From: Ancylostoma caninum
Lineage: Eukaryota; Nematoda; Chromadorea; Rhabditida; Ancylostomatidae
Reading direction: 5' to 3'
DNA length: 64,000 bases
NCBI GenBank assembly: GCA_037903475.1
Contig: JBAJFG010000347.1
Location: 1,426,001-1,490,000, forward strand
Below are positions 11,666-24,200 of this stretch, one piece after another. The position numbers were made by a program, and so were the translations under genes. Every line of letters starts with the position of its first letter. Position 1 is the stretch's first letter. A model generated the notes under the pieces. It had not been told where the DNA came from. It ran no database searches and saw nothing but the letters and a program-made list of their open reading frames with translations.

Positions 11666-12752
11666 GTAAGAAAAACATAGTGATTCTTGATGAAATTGGC
11701 TCAAAGTTTAGCATGGCGGGGGCCGCGCGCAAGATCGACACTTATCGCGGAACGAAAACAAGTACTCAGGCTCTGTTTGCAGAAGCTCAATGCTCGCAGC
11801 CTGCTTAAGCAGTTGCTGACCTGGATGTTGTTAATACGGTAGTGGTGTTGGCATCATCAGGCCAGGTGAGAAGGCGAGAAGACCTTCTACTGGGCCGAAG
11901 AATGTTCACGAAGACGGGGAAAGTCCCCCTAACATGAAAATTATGTCAATTCTCGATTATATAATACTGCTCTCTATTGTGCAAAATTTGAATTAGTCCG
12001 AGGTTCTACAGGACTTTTATTTCTATGGAAAAAATACCATTTATCTTCATTTCTTGAATTTTTAGATAATGCACCTATTCTGTTCGGAAACATCGTGGTA
12101 AAACTAACACCGATGTTCTGACACTTACCTTGCAGGGACGCACTCTAGACCAGTAAACTTTATCTAGAAAGGGAGAAATCAGGCACGAAAGGTGGTATTG
12201 GTCACCCACATTACACAGAGACATTGAGGGAAATGTTGCCGTAGCGCCAGGTAACCTAGCAAATTCACACTATAAATCAAGCGAAGGCGAGGGAAACGGA
12301 TGTCTAATCCGAGGACAGTGACAGACTGCTCGAGTGCGCAAATTTATAGTTGTCCAGGGAGGGATAGAGGAATGGGAAATGGCTTCTCTGATCCAGTAAT
12401 GTGCGCTTCTCATGAGGCTAAAAAGCCTGTGATAAGCATCTACTCAGGAACACAGGAAAAAGATGGGAACAGAGAGGCATGAAAGACACAGCAATTCCCT
12501 GAAGTCTAGAGCAATCATTTCAGGATTATAATTTCCTACTTATATAAAGACTAGTAAGGGAATTTCTAGAGCCAGATGCGAAAGTCTTGGGAGATCCTGG
12601 GGTCTTTCAACTCCATAGACAACGCTGACGAGAAATGTTCAGATTTCAGAAAAAAACCGATTCATTCAACTACATTTATCGTACGATAGGGTTGGACTGA
12701 ATTTAGATCACACTTCGAAAAACCGTAGAGAAAAGAGGGAATTCTTGAACAG

Positions 12753-12922
12753 GGGCTGCGAAAAGGAAGAAACGTTCGAGAATCCAATGGTTTTAATGTG
12801 CGATACAGATAAATGCCAAGAAAAATTTTTCCGGTTGAGAAAAAGAAAACAATTAAGTAGTTATCGAAGAACTACTGCACTTCTACGTGAAGGGATATCC
12901 CAACAAATATATGTGAAACAGG
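12753..12922 (+). CDS. possible internal exon, 56 codons, unknown gene
   Basis: Open frame bounded by acceptor TTGAACAG and donor CAGG|GTAAGC. The peptide contains CEKEETFENPMVLMCDTDKC and then a basic stretch (RLRKRKQLSSYRR). The two closely spaced CxxxxC-like cysteines could suggest a metal or disulfide site but match no family I know. Start phase 2, end phase 1; it does not join in phase to the candidates at 10.8 or 11.6 kb. Confidence 0.25.
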
Positions 12923-13790
12923 GTAAGCGTAATTAAATGCAAAGAAGGGACCGGGATGATGGATAACTTCCAGGATCATAGCTGTATGCACAAACCCAAG
13001 AAAAAGGAAATTCGGGTCCAGAATACTGATGCAGCAATGGTAAGAAATGTGGGGAAGTGAGTATTGTAAAAGCTATGTACTCATCAGATAGCAGAAAGAG
13101 AAACCTGCCAGACTAGGATGGAAATAAAATAAGGAATAGGAGAGACAGCGTGTGACATAATATCAAATACTTATAATACATATTATAATACCCAGCGCAT
13201 ATGTTGAAATGTTTTCTTCAGATCAAGTTCCTTCCCTATACTTTGTACATGCATTTCAAGGAAGTAAAAACACACTAGCACTTGAAAATAAGTGAGGGGA
13301 TGGAAGCGAGCGCAAACCGCTGTTTCTAGTATATTTTAATGTACAGTGCACAACAGTTTGCGTGAATCCACGCTTTGTAAAACGAAGCAAGCAATCAGTA
13401 TTCACAACAACCTGCCAAAAGCTACAAGGAATTTCTCGGGAATTGAAACAATACTCTGTTATATAAAGGCATTCGGAACCAAAAACTTATTCCACTGAAA
13501 CAAAAGCGAAGTTGGAGCTGCTGGATCCACCCACGAAGAGGATGTGACGTGAGCACGTTACAAACAGATGGGTAGATAGATGGATGGACGTATCACACCC
13601 CAGCGGCTAGTCGACCTTGTCCACACAAGCGCATTCGAGTACTATGACATGAGGATTACGGGAAGAGGATGGCAAAAATATAAGAAACACACTAAATCCT
13701 AGGAAATTCTGGGATCTTGAAAGTATTTTCCACCTTTTTTGGCTATCAGATTGGTGCAAACACGCGCAATGCGCGTTTTTAAACGCCTAA
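12923..13790. other. no gene seen
   Basis: AT-rich non-coding sequence; no splice-bounded frame, RNA gene or repeat with ends was found. Confidence 0.4.
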
Positions 13791-14050
13791 TTTTATTTAT
13801 TTATTTGACCCACGTGCACTGCACATGATAGGGTTTGGTGAAAAAACAAATCAGCTACAAAAAAAAACACAGGAACGAAATAAAACAACGCTGTAAAAAC
13901 TTAAGAAAAAAAGAAAATCCGGAAACAAGAGAGACCAACATCATCTACAGGGGACGGTTAAGGGCTACTTTAAATTTTTCTGTGTTTGCTCAAAGAAGTA
14001 ATTGTATCAGATAATTTAGCATACGCATTTCCAGCTCTGTACGTGAAAAT
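13791..14050 (-). mobile_element. degraded LINE 3' end (non-LTR retrotransposon)
   Basis: On the minus strand the sequence ends in an AAATAAATAAATAAA tail (13791-13806), the microsatellite-like tail typical of CR1/Jockey-type LINEs. Upstream, at about 13986-14048, the minus strand encodes FTYRAGNAYAKLSDTITSLS, which matches the shape of the reverse-transcriptase C-terminus (F-x-VRAG-x-AY-x-x-LS...SLxxFK) also seen in the better copy at 36895-37330. A frame break follows at SKHRKI. The element is 5'-truncated or too degraded to trace further. Confidence 0.45.
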
Positions 14051-15990
14051 AATTGAAGACATTATATGCATACAGCTCATCTTCATATTCATCTCTATTA
14101 CCAGAACTAAAACTTTTTACAATCCACGACTTTTAGCAGTAAATACATACAATATTCTCCTTTGAATTAAAATATCAATTTGCTGAGATAATGACGAAAT
14201 AATATAACTTTCTGGATTACAAATTGCAGATGACAGCCAAACAAAGATGTCTAGACGATAACCTCAACTCTACTTTTAAATCCCGCTTTGTCAGTATTGT
14301 CACACCTCAGATACGTAGCTTCAAAAATCAATAAATCATACATTACTGGTTTAGAAGAACAAAAAGGATAGGAAAGTACTCAACCTCTTTTTCGTAGTGT
14401 TTCATTGTGTTGAAGTTAAACTGGAAGCTTAGTGCTCCCTCTAGCAACAGTTGTTTCCTCAAGTTGGGATAAGTTTCCCCGTTTTGGTTGACTCAGATTT
14501 CGTTCTTTTAATTAATGACCATTCTAAACACGATCTGATTTAGTGGGATTGGGTTCCTGAAAAAGGTGGTATATAAAAAGAAAAAAAGTGAACTGAAAGT
14601 GTTTCTAGATATCTTCGTACGCTAACACACCTTACGAAAGCCGTTGCCGTTTTTTCTGATTCTCTTCCACTTTTTAGGTGAGGCTGCTGAAGACAAGATT
14701 ATGAAAAAACAAGGAAAAGGATAAAAAGTGTCGTTTCTACAAAAGAAGTCCTGGAGCCGTGATGAGACGCATGCAACAAACTAGGAGTGTAGGGGCAAGA
14801 GATTTTATCGCTCACTCCCTCAACTCGTTCTGGCAAAAATGTCCTCATTGTTTCACATACGTAATATGTATTACACTATCCGTTTTCTGTAACATCTCTT
14901 ACATTTCCTAGGCATCTTTATACAAATGAATATCCTAGTGGTCATGCGCAAATGGTCAGGATTTGGTACTTCCCCTAGATTATAGGTTTGCTTTCTCCAG
15001 AAATGAGCAAAACCATTTCTGTTCTGATTCCAGTTCATTCTCTGCTTTCTCTCTGATTTTCTAGCCAAGCTTTCCTACATTCGTCGTGTTCTGTATGTGT
15101 TTATGCCCTCTCCGCGTCTGCTCCTCCAAATCTCACCAACTTGAAGACATCATTCGTCGGTAGATAGCCATCTCGTTCGTCAGTCGGCAGAATCATTGAG
15201 CCGGCGTCGGCGCCTCGTCGATTAAAGCGCTCTCTAGTCGATGTGTATTGATGCTGAGGATTTACTATCACTCTTTATTGACCCGCTTGCTTATTCGTTG
15301 TGGCGTGAAGTGAGGATCAGCTGACACCACACAACAGCTAAGTATGCGTTCGCATGGGGAACGGTGATAATAAGATATTGATGAAAGAACTTGTGAGCAG
15401 CAGATTGTTGGCAAGAATAGAGTTGTAGAGAGCAGAAGCGGGTGGAGTCCTGGGAAAACCTGGAAAATGGAGAGGAAACCGGGCTGGGAACATACATTCT
15501 CTCAGTTTTCAAGGTCTTTTTTTCTCAACAGACAAATTTTATTTTAGATAGAATTGCGGCAGCATTGTGGAATTATTGAACAGTCCATCAATTTTAATTG
15601 ATTTTTTCCGCAATATTTGTCAAATTCATAGAAAGATGAAGCCATTATTATATGGTGTTCTACAAGTAATTTGTGTACAAAACTTGTTTGGGTCACAATT
15701 ACGAGTATTAGATGATTTCAACAAACATAGTTATTCCGCGTTCTGAGTGCAGGCATTGTACAAGTGCTTTACTAGATCCTTCAGCATAGCCTTTAGTGTG
15801 CTAAGATGAGCCTACAGTAACCTGGCTTCACCCTTCCCAACCCCTACCCTTCCACCAGGTCATTCAAAATTACTTTCTCACTATTTTGTGCTTGCACTTT
15901 CGGACGACGATGAAATAATGGTGATGAATAAATTCATCAAGACGAAAACTGCACAATACCAGTGATGGGCGGGTAATCGAGTGAAATTGT
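14051..15990. other. no gene supported
   Basis: Contains short minus-strand frames (14871-15068, 15291-15512) without splice or start support, and a CpG-rich patch at 15150-15250 (GCCGGCGTCGGCGCC) that could be a promoter-proximal island. Nothing firmer can be said. Confidence 0.35.
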
Positions 15991-16422
15991 TTAAGGGCAG
16001 CACTCACGGAAATTTTTGGCTTGAAGGTTTCACGGTATATATCGGGGTTTTTAGGGACGATGAACTCATTGATAACGATGACGTAGCGTGAAACACACGA
16101 AAAGCACAGAAAATGATGGCAGTATTTCATGTGTGTCCACAGCGCGGACGAGTGTTCCGTGATGGGTCCCGCCACGAAACCCTGCAAATGGTACGATTTT
16201 CATAAACAAGCCCCCGCTGAACTACATGCGCACACCCTGTCAACGGCGTTAGTTGGTGCGACGAAATCCTAATGTCCAGAGCGGCAGATATGTAAACTGC
16301 AGTATCTTTGCAGGTAGGCGGCCATTCAAGGTGTTCGACTTACTGTTGCGATTGTCCAGCGGCCGGCTACATGGTAAGCGACTCATTTCATAAGTGAAAA
16401 TTTCCATGAGTGCTGCCTTTAA
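15991..16422. mobile_element. TTAA-flanked MITE, copy 1
   Basis: Terminal inverted repeats: left TTAAGGGCAGCACTCACGGA, right the complement of TTAAAGGCAGCACTCATGGA, each followed by AATTTT. TTAA is present at both outer edges (15991-15994 and 16419-16422). TTAA target duplication is the hallmark of piggyBac-superfamily elements. The 432-bp body has no transposase frame, so it is non-autonomous. An inner block (16160-16190, CCCGCCACGAAACCCTGC) recurs in the second copy near 17637-17657, which links the two as one family. Confidence 0.7.
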
Positions 16423-17397
16423 GTAAATTCAATCATTTCATTAATTATATGAAAGGTGATTCAGGCGAATACAACATCTGAGGGGCAAGAAAGACTCTTT
16501 GTCTTACTTTTGTTTGTTTGTTTGCCCTTTATGCAATATCATGAATGAAGAACCAAGATAACATAATCATCACAGGCAAATGCGCAACGGAATTTCACTA
16601 CACACTTGGAAAAGTGAGAACCACACCTTCCTTACTCCTGTAAGTTTTTCTCTGGTAAATTAAAAGGAGCCAGGAGAAATGGAGGAATGGGTCAATGCCC
16701 ATATGAAAGAGTAGAAAAAGGACCGTTCTAGAAATGAGCAAACGAAAACCTTCATCAAACACGCTGTTGATACAAAGCCTGCGGAAGGCGAACGATGCGT
16801 GATGAAAGAAAGGTACATATAATAGAAGACAAAAAGATATAAAGAGTCAGAGATGATGAGGAGAAAACCGAGGTTATGCGACAACTAGAATCTGAACAAT
16901 AGAAGGATTCAAAAAATGTTTAGCATGTGCGTATGTAGGTGAAAACAAAGAAATCTAGCTTGGCGCTAGAAAAAAAAGAATAATTAACGAATTAATAACA
17001 ACTAACGACTGGACTGTGACTGGAACAAATGGAGTAAAAAAATGAGATGGAGCCAATCATCGATATTAAACTTATAAACATTGTACTTATGTTACATTCA
17101 ACTAGGAAGTGCGTACAACAAAAACACTACGTAGCAAAAGAAAATTGTGCCAATTACTGGGATATTCGTTACTTGTCATCGCGTGCTTTATGAAAATTAA
17201 CCAGGTACAAAGAAGAAAAAGAGAGGTAGCTACTAAGACATGGAGCTGAGGCGGTTTTCGGTGCGACGACTTTTCAAACCCAATTGATTCTATCCATGTT
17301 TCAAAGCACAGTGAAAGCTCCCATAAAATTTCGACTACTGACCTCATTTCTGTTAGGCGTTGATTAGAATTCCAGGAGGATTGAGAGAGCTGATATT

Positions 17398-17867
17398 TAA
17401 AGGCAGCAGGAGCTGAATTCCTCGACTCCGAGCTGAGCTCTGGGTGATGAAGTACAGACTCAGCACATCATAAATGTGAAACGAACACAGACAATTATGG
17501 CTTACCTGCAGAGAAAATGGAACATTCGTCGCGAACACGCCTGGCCGTGTTCGCGCGCGGACGAGTTTTCCCCGGCGCAAAAGCCATTGCGGTGCGTGGT
17601 TTGGCGCAAAGGGAAAACGAAATGCATTCAATTCACAGGGTTTCATGGCGGGACTCGGCCAAAACCACGCGCCGCAATGGCTTTCGCGCCGGGGAAAACT
17701 CGTCCGCGCACGAACACGGCCAGGCGTGTTCGCGACGAATGTTCCATTTTCTCTGCAGGTAAGCCATCATTGTCTGTGTTCGTTTCACATTTATGATGTG
17801 CTGAGTCTGTACTTCACCACCCGCAGCTCAGCTCAGAGTCGAGAATTTCAGCTCCTGCTGCCTTTAA
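17398..17867. mobile_element. TTAA-flanked foldback MITE, copy 2
   Basis: A near-complete palindrome of about 470 bp. Left end TTAAAGGCAGCAGGAGCTGA, right end its complement with few mismatches; the symmetric PstI-like CTGCAG sites (17506-17511 and 17753-17758) mark the shared axis. Arms are about 200 bp with an unpaired centre near 17605-17655. Both ends abut TTAA. The first TIR bases (AGGCAGCA) match the copy at 15991-16422. The body is CpG-rich and has no transposase; several short frames across it are by-products of the palindrome. Confidence 0.75.
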
Positions 17868-18228
17868 GGAACTACTGGGTTGCCAGTGGTAGTTTAGAAG
17901 CTCGTCTGCACTGTTTTTCCCCAGAACAACTCTCAGTGCTCGTTCAATTTTGTCAAGCAATTTTCTACTGCAGAAGGAAAGAATAGGGTATTCTGCTTGC
18001 ACTGTTTACCTTATTGTGCGAAATCTTGCAGGATTCTACTGGTGCAGGTTACGTTTATATCTCTTCCTTGCGCAAAATTCGCTAATCTTGTAGTAATTTT
18101 CTTACGTTGTCTCCTCGTAATTCAATTCTAGACGTTTTATAAATAGCTTATTCTGTGAGCTCAAGCACAACAGCCCACCATCTTGACCACGCTAGAAGTC
18201 GTGGGTGCAAAGGATCGTTTATACATCT

Positions 18229-18469
18229 CTGATAACTGTGCGGGACAAACGCAGACCGAACGGCGTAATGGTTCGAGTAGAAACCCTAGCAGCAACGGTT
18301 GCCAGTTGTTGCCATCCTACCCTCGATTGCTGCTCAAGCTGTCGGTCTTTTAGCAGCAATTGCTGAGGGACGGCAGCAATCAAGGGGAGGATGGCAGCAA
18401 CTAGCAAGCGTTGCTGCTAGGGCTTCTACCAGAACCATTCGGGCTGCGTTCATGCTGCACAGTTATCAG
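18229..18469. repeat. 241-bp inverted repeat, MITE-like
   Basis: Left CTGATAACTGTGC pairs with right GCACAGTTATCAG, and the pairing continues inward with mismatches through TAGAAACCCTAGCAGCAACG / CGTTGCTGCTAGGGCTTCTA to a loop near 18350. The whole unit can fold into one imperfect hairpin. No clear target duplication, no coding frame. Confidence 0.6.
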
Positions 18470-19428
18470 TAATAGTCGTTGATTTTTGCTTTGTATAAGA
18501 TGGTTCACAAACACACCGCTAATTATAAATGGGCTTGATGCTTCGCTCTAACTGCTTACGTGCACCAGGAATTATAAAGATATTCAGTGAGGGGGCCTTA
18601 GTGCATGTGAAAGCCATTTATTGCATTGTTTCCACCAATAAATTATGTGAGAGTGGTGGCAGAAGGACCTCCACATGATAGAAATGACTGTGACTTCGAA
18701 CACTTTCATTCGTTCCAGCGCTAATCGAATCAACGTTTTTCGACATCGAACAAGGCCGCCAGCTGTGTGAATCCGAGCAACGCCCAGTTCTGAACTTGAC
18801 AAGCCCACACACATCCACTCTCAATATTGCAATTAAACATTCGAATCTACTGCAATTTACATTTCTCCTCTCGGTTCATTGGATTCGAGCCGAGAAATAT
18901 ATATTTGCCAGTTCTCCTTTTATGTCCATTTATGTTGTATAATTTTGCTGTGAGAACTCCTATTTATGTATTCTCACGACCAGATAGGCGACATTTCTCT
19001 CTTTACCTACTATTCGTCCAAAGAAGAAGCACCATAGAGCTAAGCATAACGTAAACACATGCTGAGGTACGTATGTACTTGCTGCGTATGCCACACCAGG
19101 CGCAAGTCTCGTGAATCCACTGTTTTGCTTCGGACACTTTACTGCTCAATTTCCAAGAGCTCCCAGCTCTACTTGTTCGTCTGCTTTCTGATTACTACCT
19201 CTTCAGAAACAATGGTGTCTCTCAACTTCTGGCACGGAAGGTTATACAGCATTATGTTGTATGTGCAGTACTTCATAATACTGCTTTCTATAAAAAAATT
19301 TGGGTTATTGCTCACTTAACTTACTCTGTCTCGCCTTTATTAATCAAGTTGATATTTCTATACTAAAACGTTACATTGGGGATGCGCCCTCCATTCTTTA
19401 ATTAAGAGTTGTTGGAGGGTGTATACAA

Positions 19429-19615
19429 TGAGGTACCCACACCTGTACCGCCAGCCGCAATTAGTGGGTGCAGCGCCCACTCGGCGCCAGCTCATGAGCT
19501 GCGCTGTCAGTGGCAGCTCCTGCGGGAGCCTTGCGCTGCGTGCGCCCCCGACTCCGCCCACTTCGCCGCGTGCGGCGCGCGCGTCGCGCTTGCGCAGGGA
19601 AAGCATTTCAGTGCG
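19429..19615 (+). repeat. GC-rich dispersed repeat, copy 1
   Basis: GC-rich block beginning AATGAGGTACCCACACCTGT. A diverged copy lies in opposite orientation at 20982-21165. Both strands are nearly free of stop codons, and two overlapping frames are shared by the two copies (one starts MRYPHLY, the other contains NCGWxYRCGYLI on the opposite strand). Such openness follows from GC richness and is weak evidence of coding. Confidence 0.6.
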
Positions 19616-20981
19616 ACTTAGTATTGAACACAAAGTATTTAGCAAGTGTTCAACTCAAATTTAACCAGTAAGGCTAGTTTTGTCTAAATTTAATTCAAAT
19701 TCAATTTAGTTTGAATTAAGCTTAGATTTAGCTAGTAGTTCTTGTTTGCACGGCAATTATCTTCACTAGTGGACCGCGGACCGCTTCAGGCGTGAAGCTT
19801 TCGCCAGGTTGAACTTTTATGCTTGAAATCGCATTCTCGTTCTCGTGAGCCCATATATGCTTATGAGCGTTCTTTAGCCAGCTATTCGATTGATATTCGC
19901 ACCCAGTGCGTGCTGAGGTGCTAGAAATGCCTTGCAGACATACCCAATGTCTGGAAGCGTGGTTACGGGATACAATGTCATTCGAACGCCATCGAAGGTG
20001 ATTTACCACCATAAAAGATTTTTTTATGACTATGAAGCGAGTGCCAAGAAATGAAAAAAATAATTTCAATATTTACACATCGGGATGTCCACGGAAGTTA
20101 ACAAGTGTAAGCAAGTGCAGTGACCGTGGTACACATTAACATGTTTTCACAATTGTAACACACTATGTTATAATTTTTCGAACTAATAGGTGAGATTCGA
20201 AAAGATTGATTTTGTGAAAAAATATCCAAAGAAGTGTGTCGAATTGGGCCTGAAGACCGCTTGTAACTAATTTTTTTATTGCTGTAACCAAATGAACGCA
20301 GCAATTTTTTATTCAATGTAATTGATTTTAAGTAAACATGTTAGGTGAGAGGTCTCTGGACTGGTATTGCACCTTAAAGTAAAGTAAAGTTAAGGTAAAT
20401 TTAGGGTTCAGATGATTCAGGAGCAATATCTCCTCTCAAAATCGATAAATTGCGTTTTCGTATGACAGTTGGAGGAATATCCGTAATCTTACTACGTAGT
20501 TCGAGCAGAATTTGTTCAGTACCAACGAGCTGTGGGCACTGCTAGGTATTTTCGAAGTAAATTTTAATTCTACTCTTATTTCAGTCAACTCTTTTTAAAG
20601 TAATGGACCAATATCCAATCTAAGTCCAAGTTCCAGCTATTAGTCCCCTTTGGTCATCTCATTTTTCACGAAATCCCGCAGGCCTTGACAAGTTCCTGCC
20701 GAAGTCTGATTGTTGTTACCGAAGTGTGATTGTTGAAGGAGGCGAACAAGCTTCCATGTATTTGTCTATATATCTGATAATATGGAGATATTTGCAGAAG
20801 AATTTTTCAACCGTTTTCTCGGCGACGTAGCTCTGTTGAAAACTTGCAGTTTCCTGAGTAAATCGCTGCAAAAAAAAAACATGAAAATCTTGAAAATCTG
20901 CTCTTTTATTGGCTGTCTCTATCATGTCCCTTTTTCCCGACGATTTTCGCTTCCATTTGCCCATTTTCAGCTTTTGCCGCG

Positions 20982-21165
20982 TTGCGGCGTTCCGATCGCC
21001 GCGCACGAAACCTGCGGGGGGTGGGCGGAGTCGGAGACGCACGCAGCGCAAGGCTGCGGCAGGGGCTGCCAGCGACAGCGCAGCTCATGAACTGGCACCT
21101 AGTGAGCGCCGCACCCACTAATTGCGGCTGGTGGTACAGGTGTGGGTACCTCATTGCCGCCCCCC
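20982..21165 (-). repeat. GC-rich dispersed repeat, copy 2 (inverted)
   Basis: Inverted counterpart of 19429-19615; the complement starts AATGAGGTACCCACACCTGT. The pair may be the two ends of an older element spanning about 19.4-21.2 kb, or two independent insertions; the sequence between them holds no transposase. Confidence 0.6.
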
Positions 21166-21239
21166 GTTGTTGGAGCCTCAGCTCAAGTGCCTTGATTCCA
21201 CCTGCCACAGCAAATAGCTGCGCATTTGGCTGTCTATGA

Positions 21240-24200
21240 AGTGTTAAAGAATCTTTTATCCGGATTGTTCTCTCTGTCTGAGCTTCATACGGCAATTCTT
21301 CTTCAATTGTACAATGAAGTCTCTCCAGTTAGTTATTTAGTTTATTTAGTTAGTTATTTAATGAGTTATCCTTGAAATTGAGAAAAAAGACAGGAGTATA
21401 GTCAACCGAGATTCCATGATTGTAGAGAAGTCACCATCAATCGGTTCTTATTTCTTCCACGAAATTGCAAAATTTTAAGGCAAGTTCAATCCCTACAGGG
21501 AGAAGAGGGCAATTTGAAGACTCATGTCAAGAACCACAGATGCTCTTCAACACATTGACAATCGCGACCTTTTCACACTTTTCCCCAATTTCTCCTAACC
21601 TGGTTTCTTTGTCTGCTCTGAACCCTTTAGAAGAAGTTCACTATAGACTATGTATACTTACACTGCCTCGGTAATACTACTATACTATCATCTAAGAAGA
21701 CCACTAAGATCGTTCAGGCTTAATAATCTCTCAAATTGAACTCTGCGAAAAGAGACGAGGTTCACCGGTGAGCCGCACGGTCATCAGTTGGTTAAAGGTG
21801 TACAACCTCCGTATCTGGATGGTCACGCAGAGTTGGTGATGTTGTGAAAATAATGAAATATGGAAGCATTAGTTTGATAGGATGCGCTTTACTTCGTTCA
21901 GGCTATACATCCCGCCAGATCTCTGTTCAAAAAATTCGGGCTATGTAGACCAGCTACGCTACCATTACCTTGTCGAAAAAGCGACTAGAAAATCCCCCAA
22001 GGTGGTGTTCTCCCAAACGTATCGAGAATTACCCAGCAATATAGGAATAAAAGAGATGAAAAGCTCCATCTCATGTTGTCATTACTAGGCTACCACTTGC
22101 TCCTACCAATAAAACTTTTCTTTCTGAAGAAATTCGTCGAATACAGTGCCACTGTGTATCAGACGTTTGATGAGCCGCTGCTGGCTCGGCTCGTTGCACA
22201 ATGGTAACATTGCCTACTGCTTCTTGTTTGCATGGATGGTTACTCACATTAATTGTGGATGTATTTTATACTGAGAAAAATGTTTTGTCATTTTTAGAAT
22301 AGTTATTTTCCTCCACGATTGAAAGGGATGTTAATGAACAGGTTCGCAGACTCTGTCTATTAACGTCAAATCCTTTTTATAGATGGAAAGATTTTTGCTT
22401 CGCTCCACGAACACGACAGCATCTGTGTTTCACTTGTGAAGAGTCTCCAAAAAATACTGGAATGTCTTCGTCTAATCCGCTCCACACAGATTACACGTTC
22501 GCTTCCTATCCAATAAAGTGTAAAGATCAGGACAGAATTTAATCAGAATGACAAGATGAGGTCTTCTGGTCTTCGCGGCACTTTGACGAGAACCAGTGGG
22601 AGTCAAAGCAGAACTGTACGCTTTCCTAAAGAACGGAAAGCACCCTGGCCTTGTGAAAGAATATTTTTTCTTATCTATTAACAAGCAATGTCTAACCATC
22701 GAAAGATCCTAAATATTTTGGATGCCACGGAGCGGGATGGTCTAGGTAGCTAATTCTGCATTCATTCGCCTCTCCCACTCTTTCTGAAGTATGAGCGGGC
22801 CTTCAGCTCCTAAAAGGTCCTAAATGATCTCCTCTGTTCGCATATGAGTGCTATAGCAGTGACGAGGGTGGCATTGATTTGCTATTCTACACTTCCTGGA
22901 TGAGAGCTGGCAGGTAATCATCGCCCAAAGCGTGGTGGGGACTTTGGGAGTTCAACTCACCGCCATGACTCTTTAGTACTGGGCCTAGTTTCGATGCGAA
23001 TGAGTTGCGGGTCTCGAGTTATAGCAGATGCGGGATGAGATTACAGAGCCAGCTACATCTAAGAAGGATTATGGAAGCCACCGGGTGAATTATTCCTTCT
23101 GCTAACGAATTCTTGAAAATTTTACGACTCTGAATGACAATATATCAGGTGAAACAGGATATCAGTTGAATACGATCTGGCTCGTCAATGCTGGCCCGAT
23201 TTATAACCACAGTGCTCGTCCAAATTACCACTTTTCCGCTCCGTATGCTAACTAATGCTTTGTACTTGTAAAAAATCGAGAAATGAAGCTGTGTTATCAG
23301 GATAAAAATTCCACACTCAGAATTCACAATAGAGATTGTTTCTTCCAATGTATAGCCATGAAATTTTCTATTAAGGCAAAATTCCCGTACATTGCTGTGA
23401 ATATTCAAAATATGATTGATTGTATTGTATTGTATCAGTTTTCTATCCCAACAATTATATACATTACGAAAACTACCAATTAGAACCACTTTAGCGTCAG
23501 CTGCTCCTCAAAAAAAAAACTCGTCCTTGATTCTTTGCCGAGTCACAGTCGGATTATCGGACCAGAGTCACTAATCGCCAGTTGTCTATGTCACGTATCG
23601 TGTTTTTTTTTGTCGCCTCACGGGGAGTCGTTGTTTGTTCACCAAAACATGTGTTCCACTGTACCGGATTTGCGCATAACCTGCCTTTTTGACGCCGTTC
23701 AAATGTATTTCTGGAAAAGTCTTAGTTTTTCCAGACCTCTACATTTTTCGAAACGAGTTCTGGGAATTTCTGCTAAAACTTCCTGGGAAGAATAAGAAAT
23801 ATGATGTGTTTTGCAGGGAACCGGTTTCTGTTGCCACTAAATTTATAGGTTGCTTCTACAGTTTCTAATTTTCGCACCAATCGTCTTGACAGATGGAATT
23901 CCTGTTCCTTTTCTCAAGCAAAGTAGAACTAGGCAAGTGTCAAAATTCTAGTAAACGTCTATCTGCTCTTTTATCTAGGTCTAGGTTTTTCTTCAATTCC
24001 TCTACCATTTATTCCCTTTCTCTACCATTCCCGCTCTCATTCGTTTATTCATCCTCCTTTGAGTAAAGAAGTAGAATCAAATACACATGCGTGGAACACA
24101 TCTCGTTTTCATACCTTTTTTTGGAGTGGTTCTGGCATTTCTAGCTCATTTCACTTTTTATGCTTGTCAAATATCCGCTCCAATATGTCATGGTCTTTCC

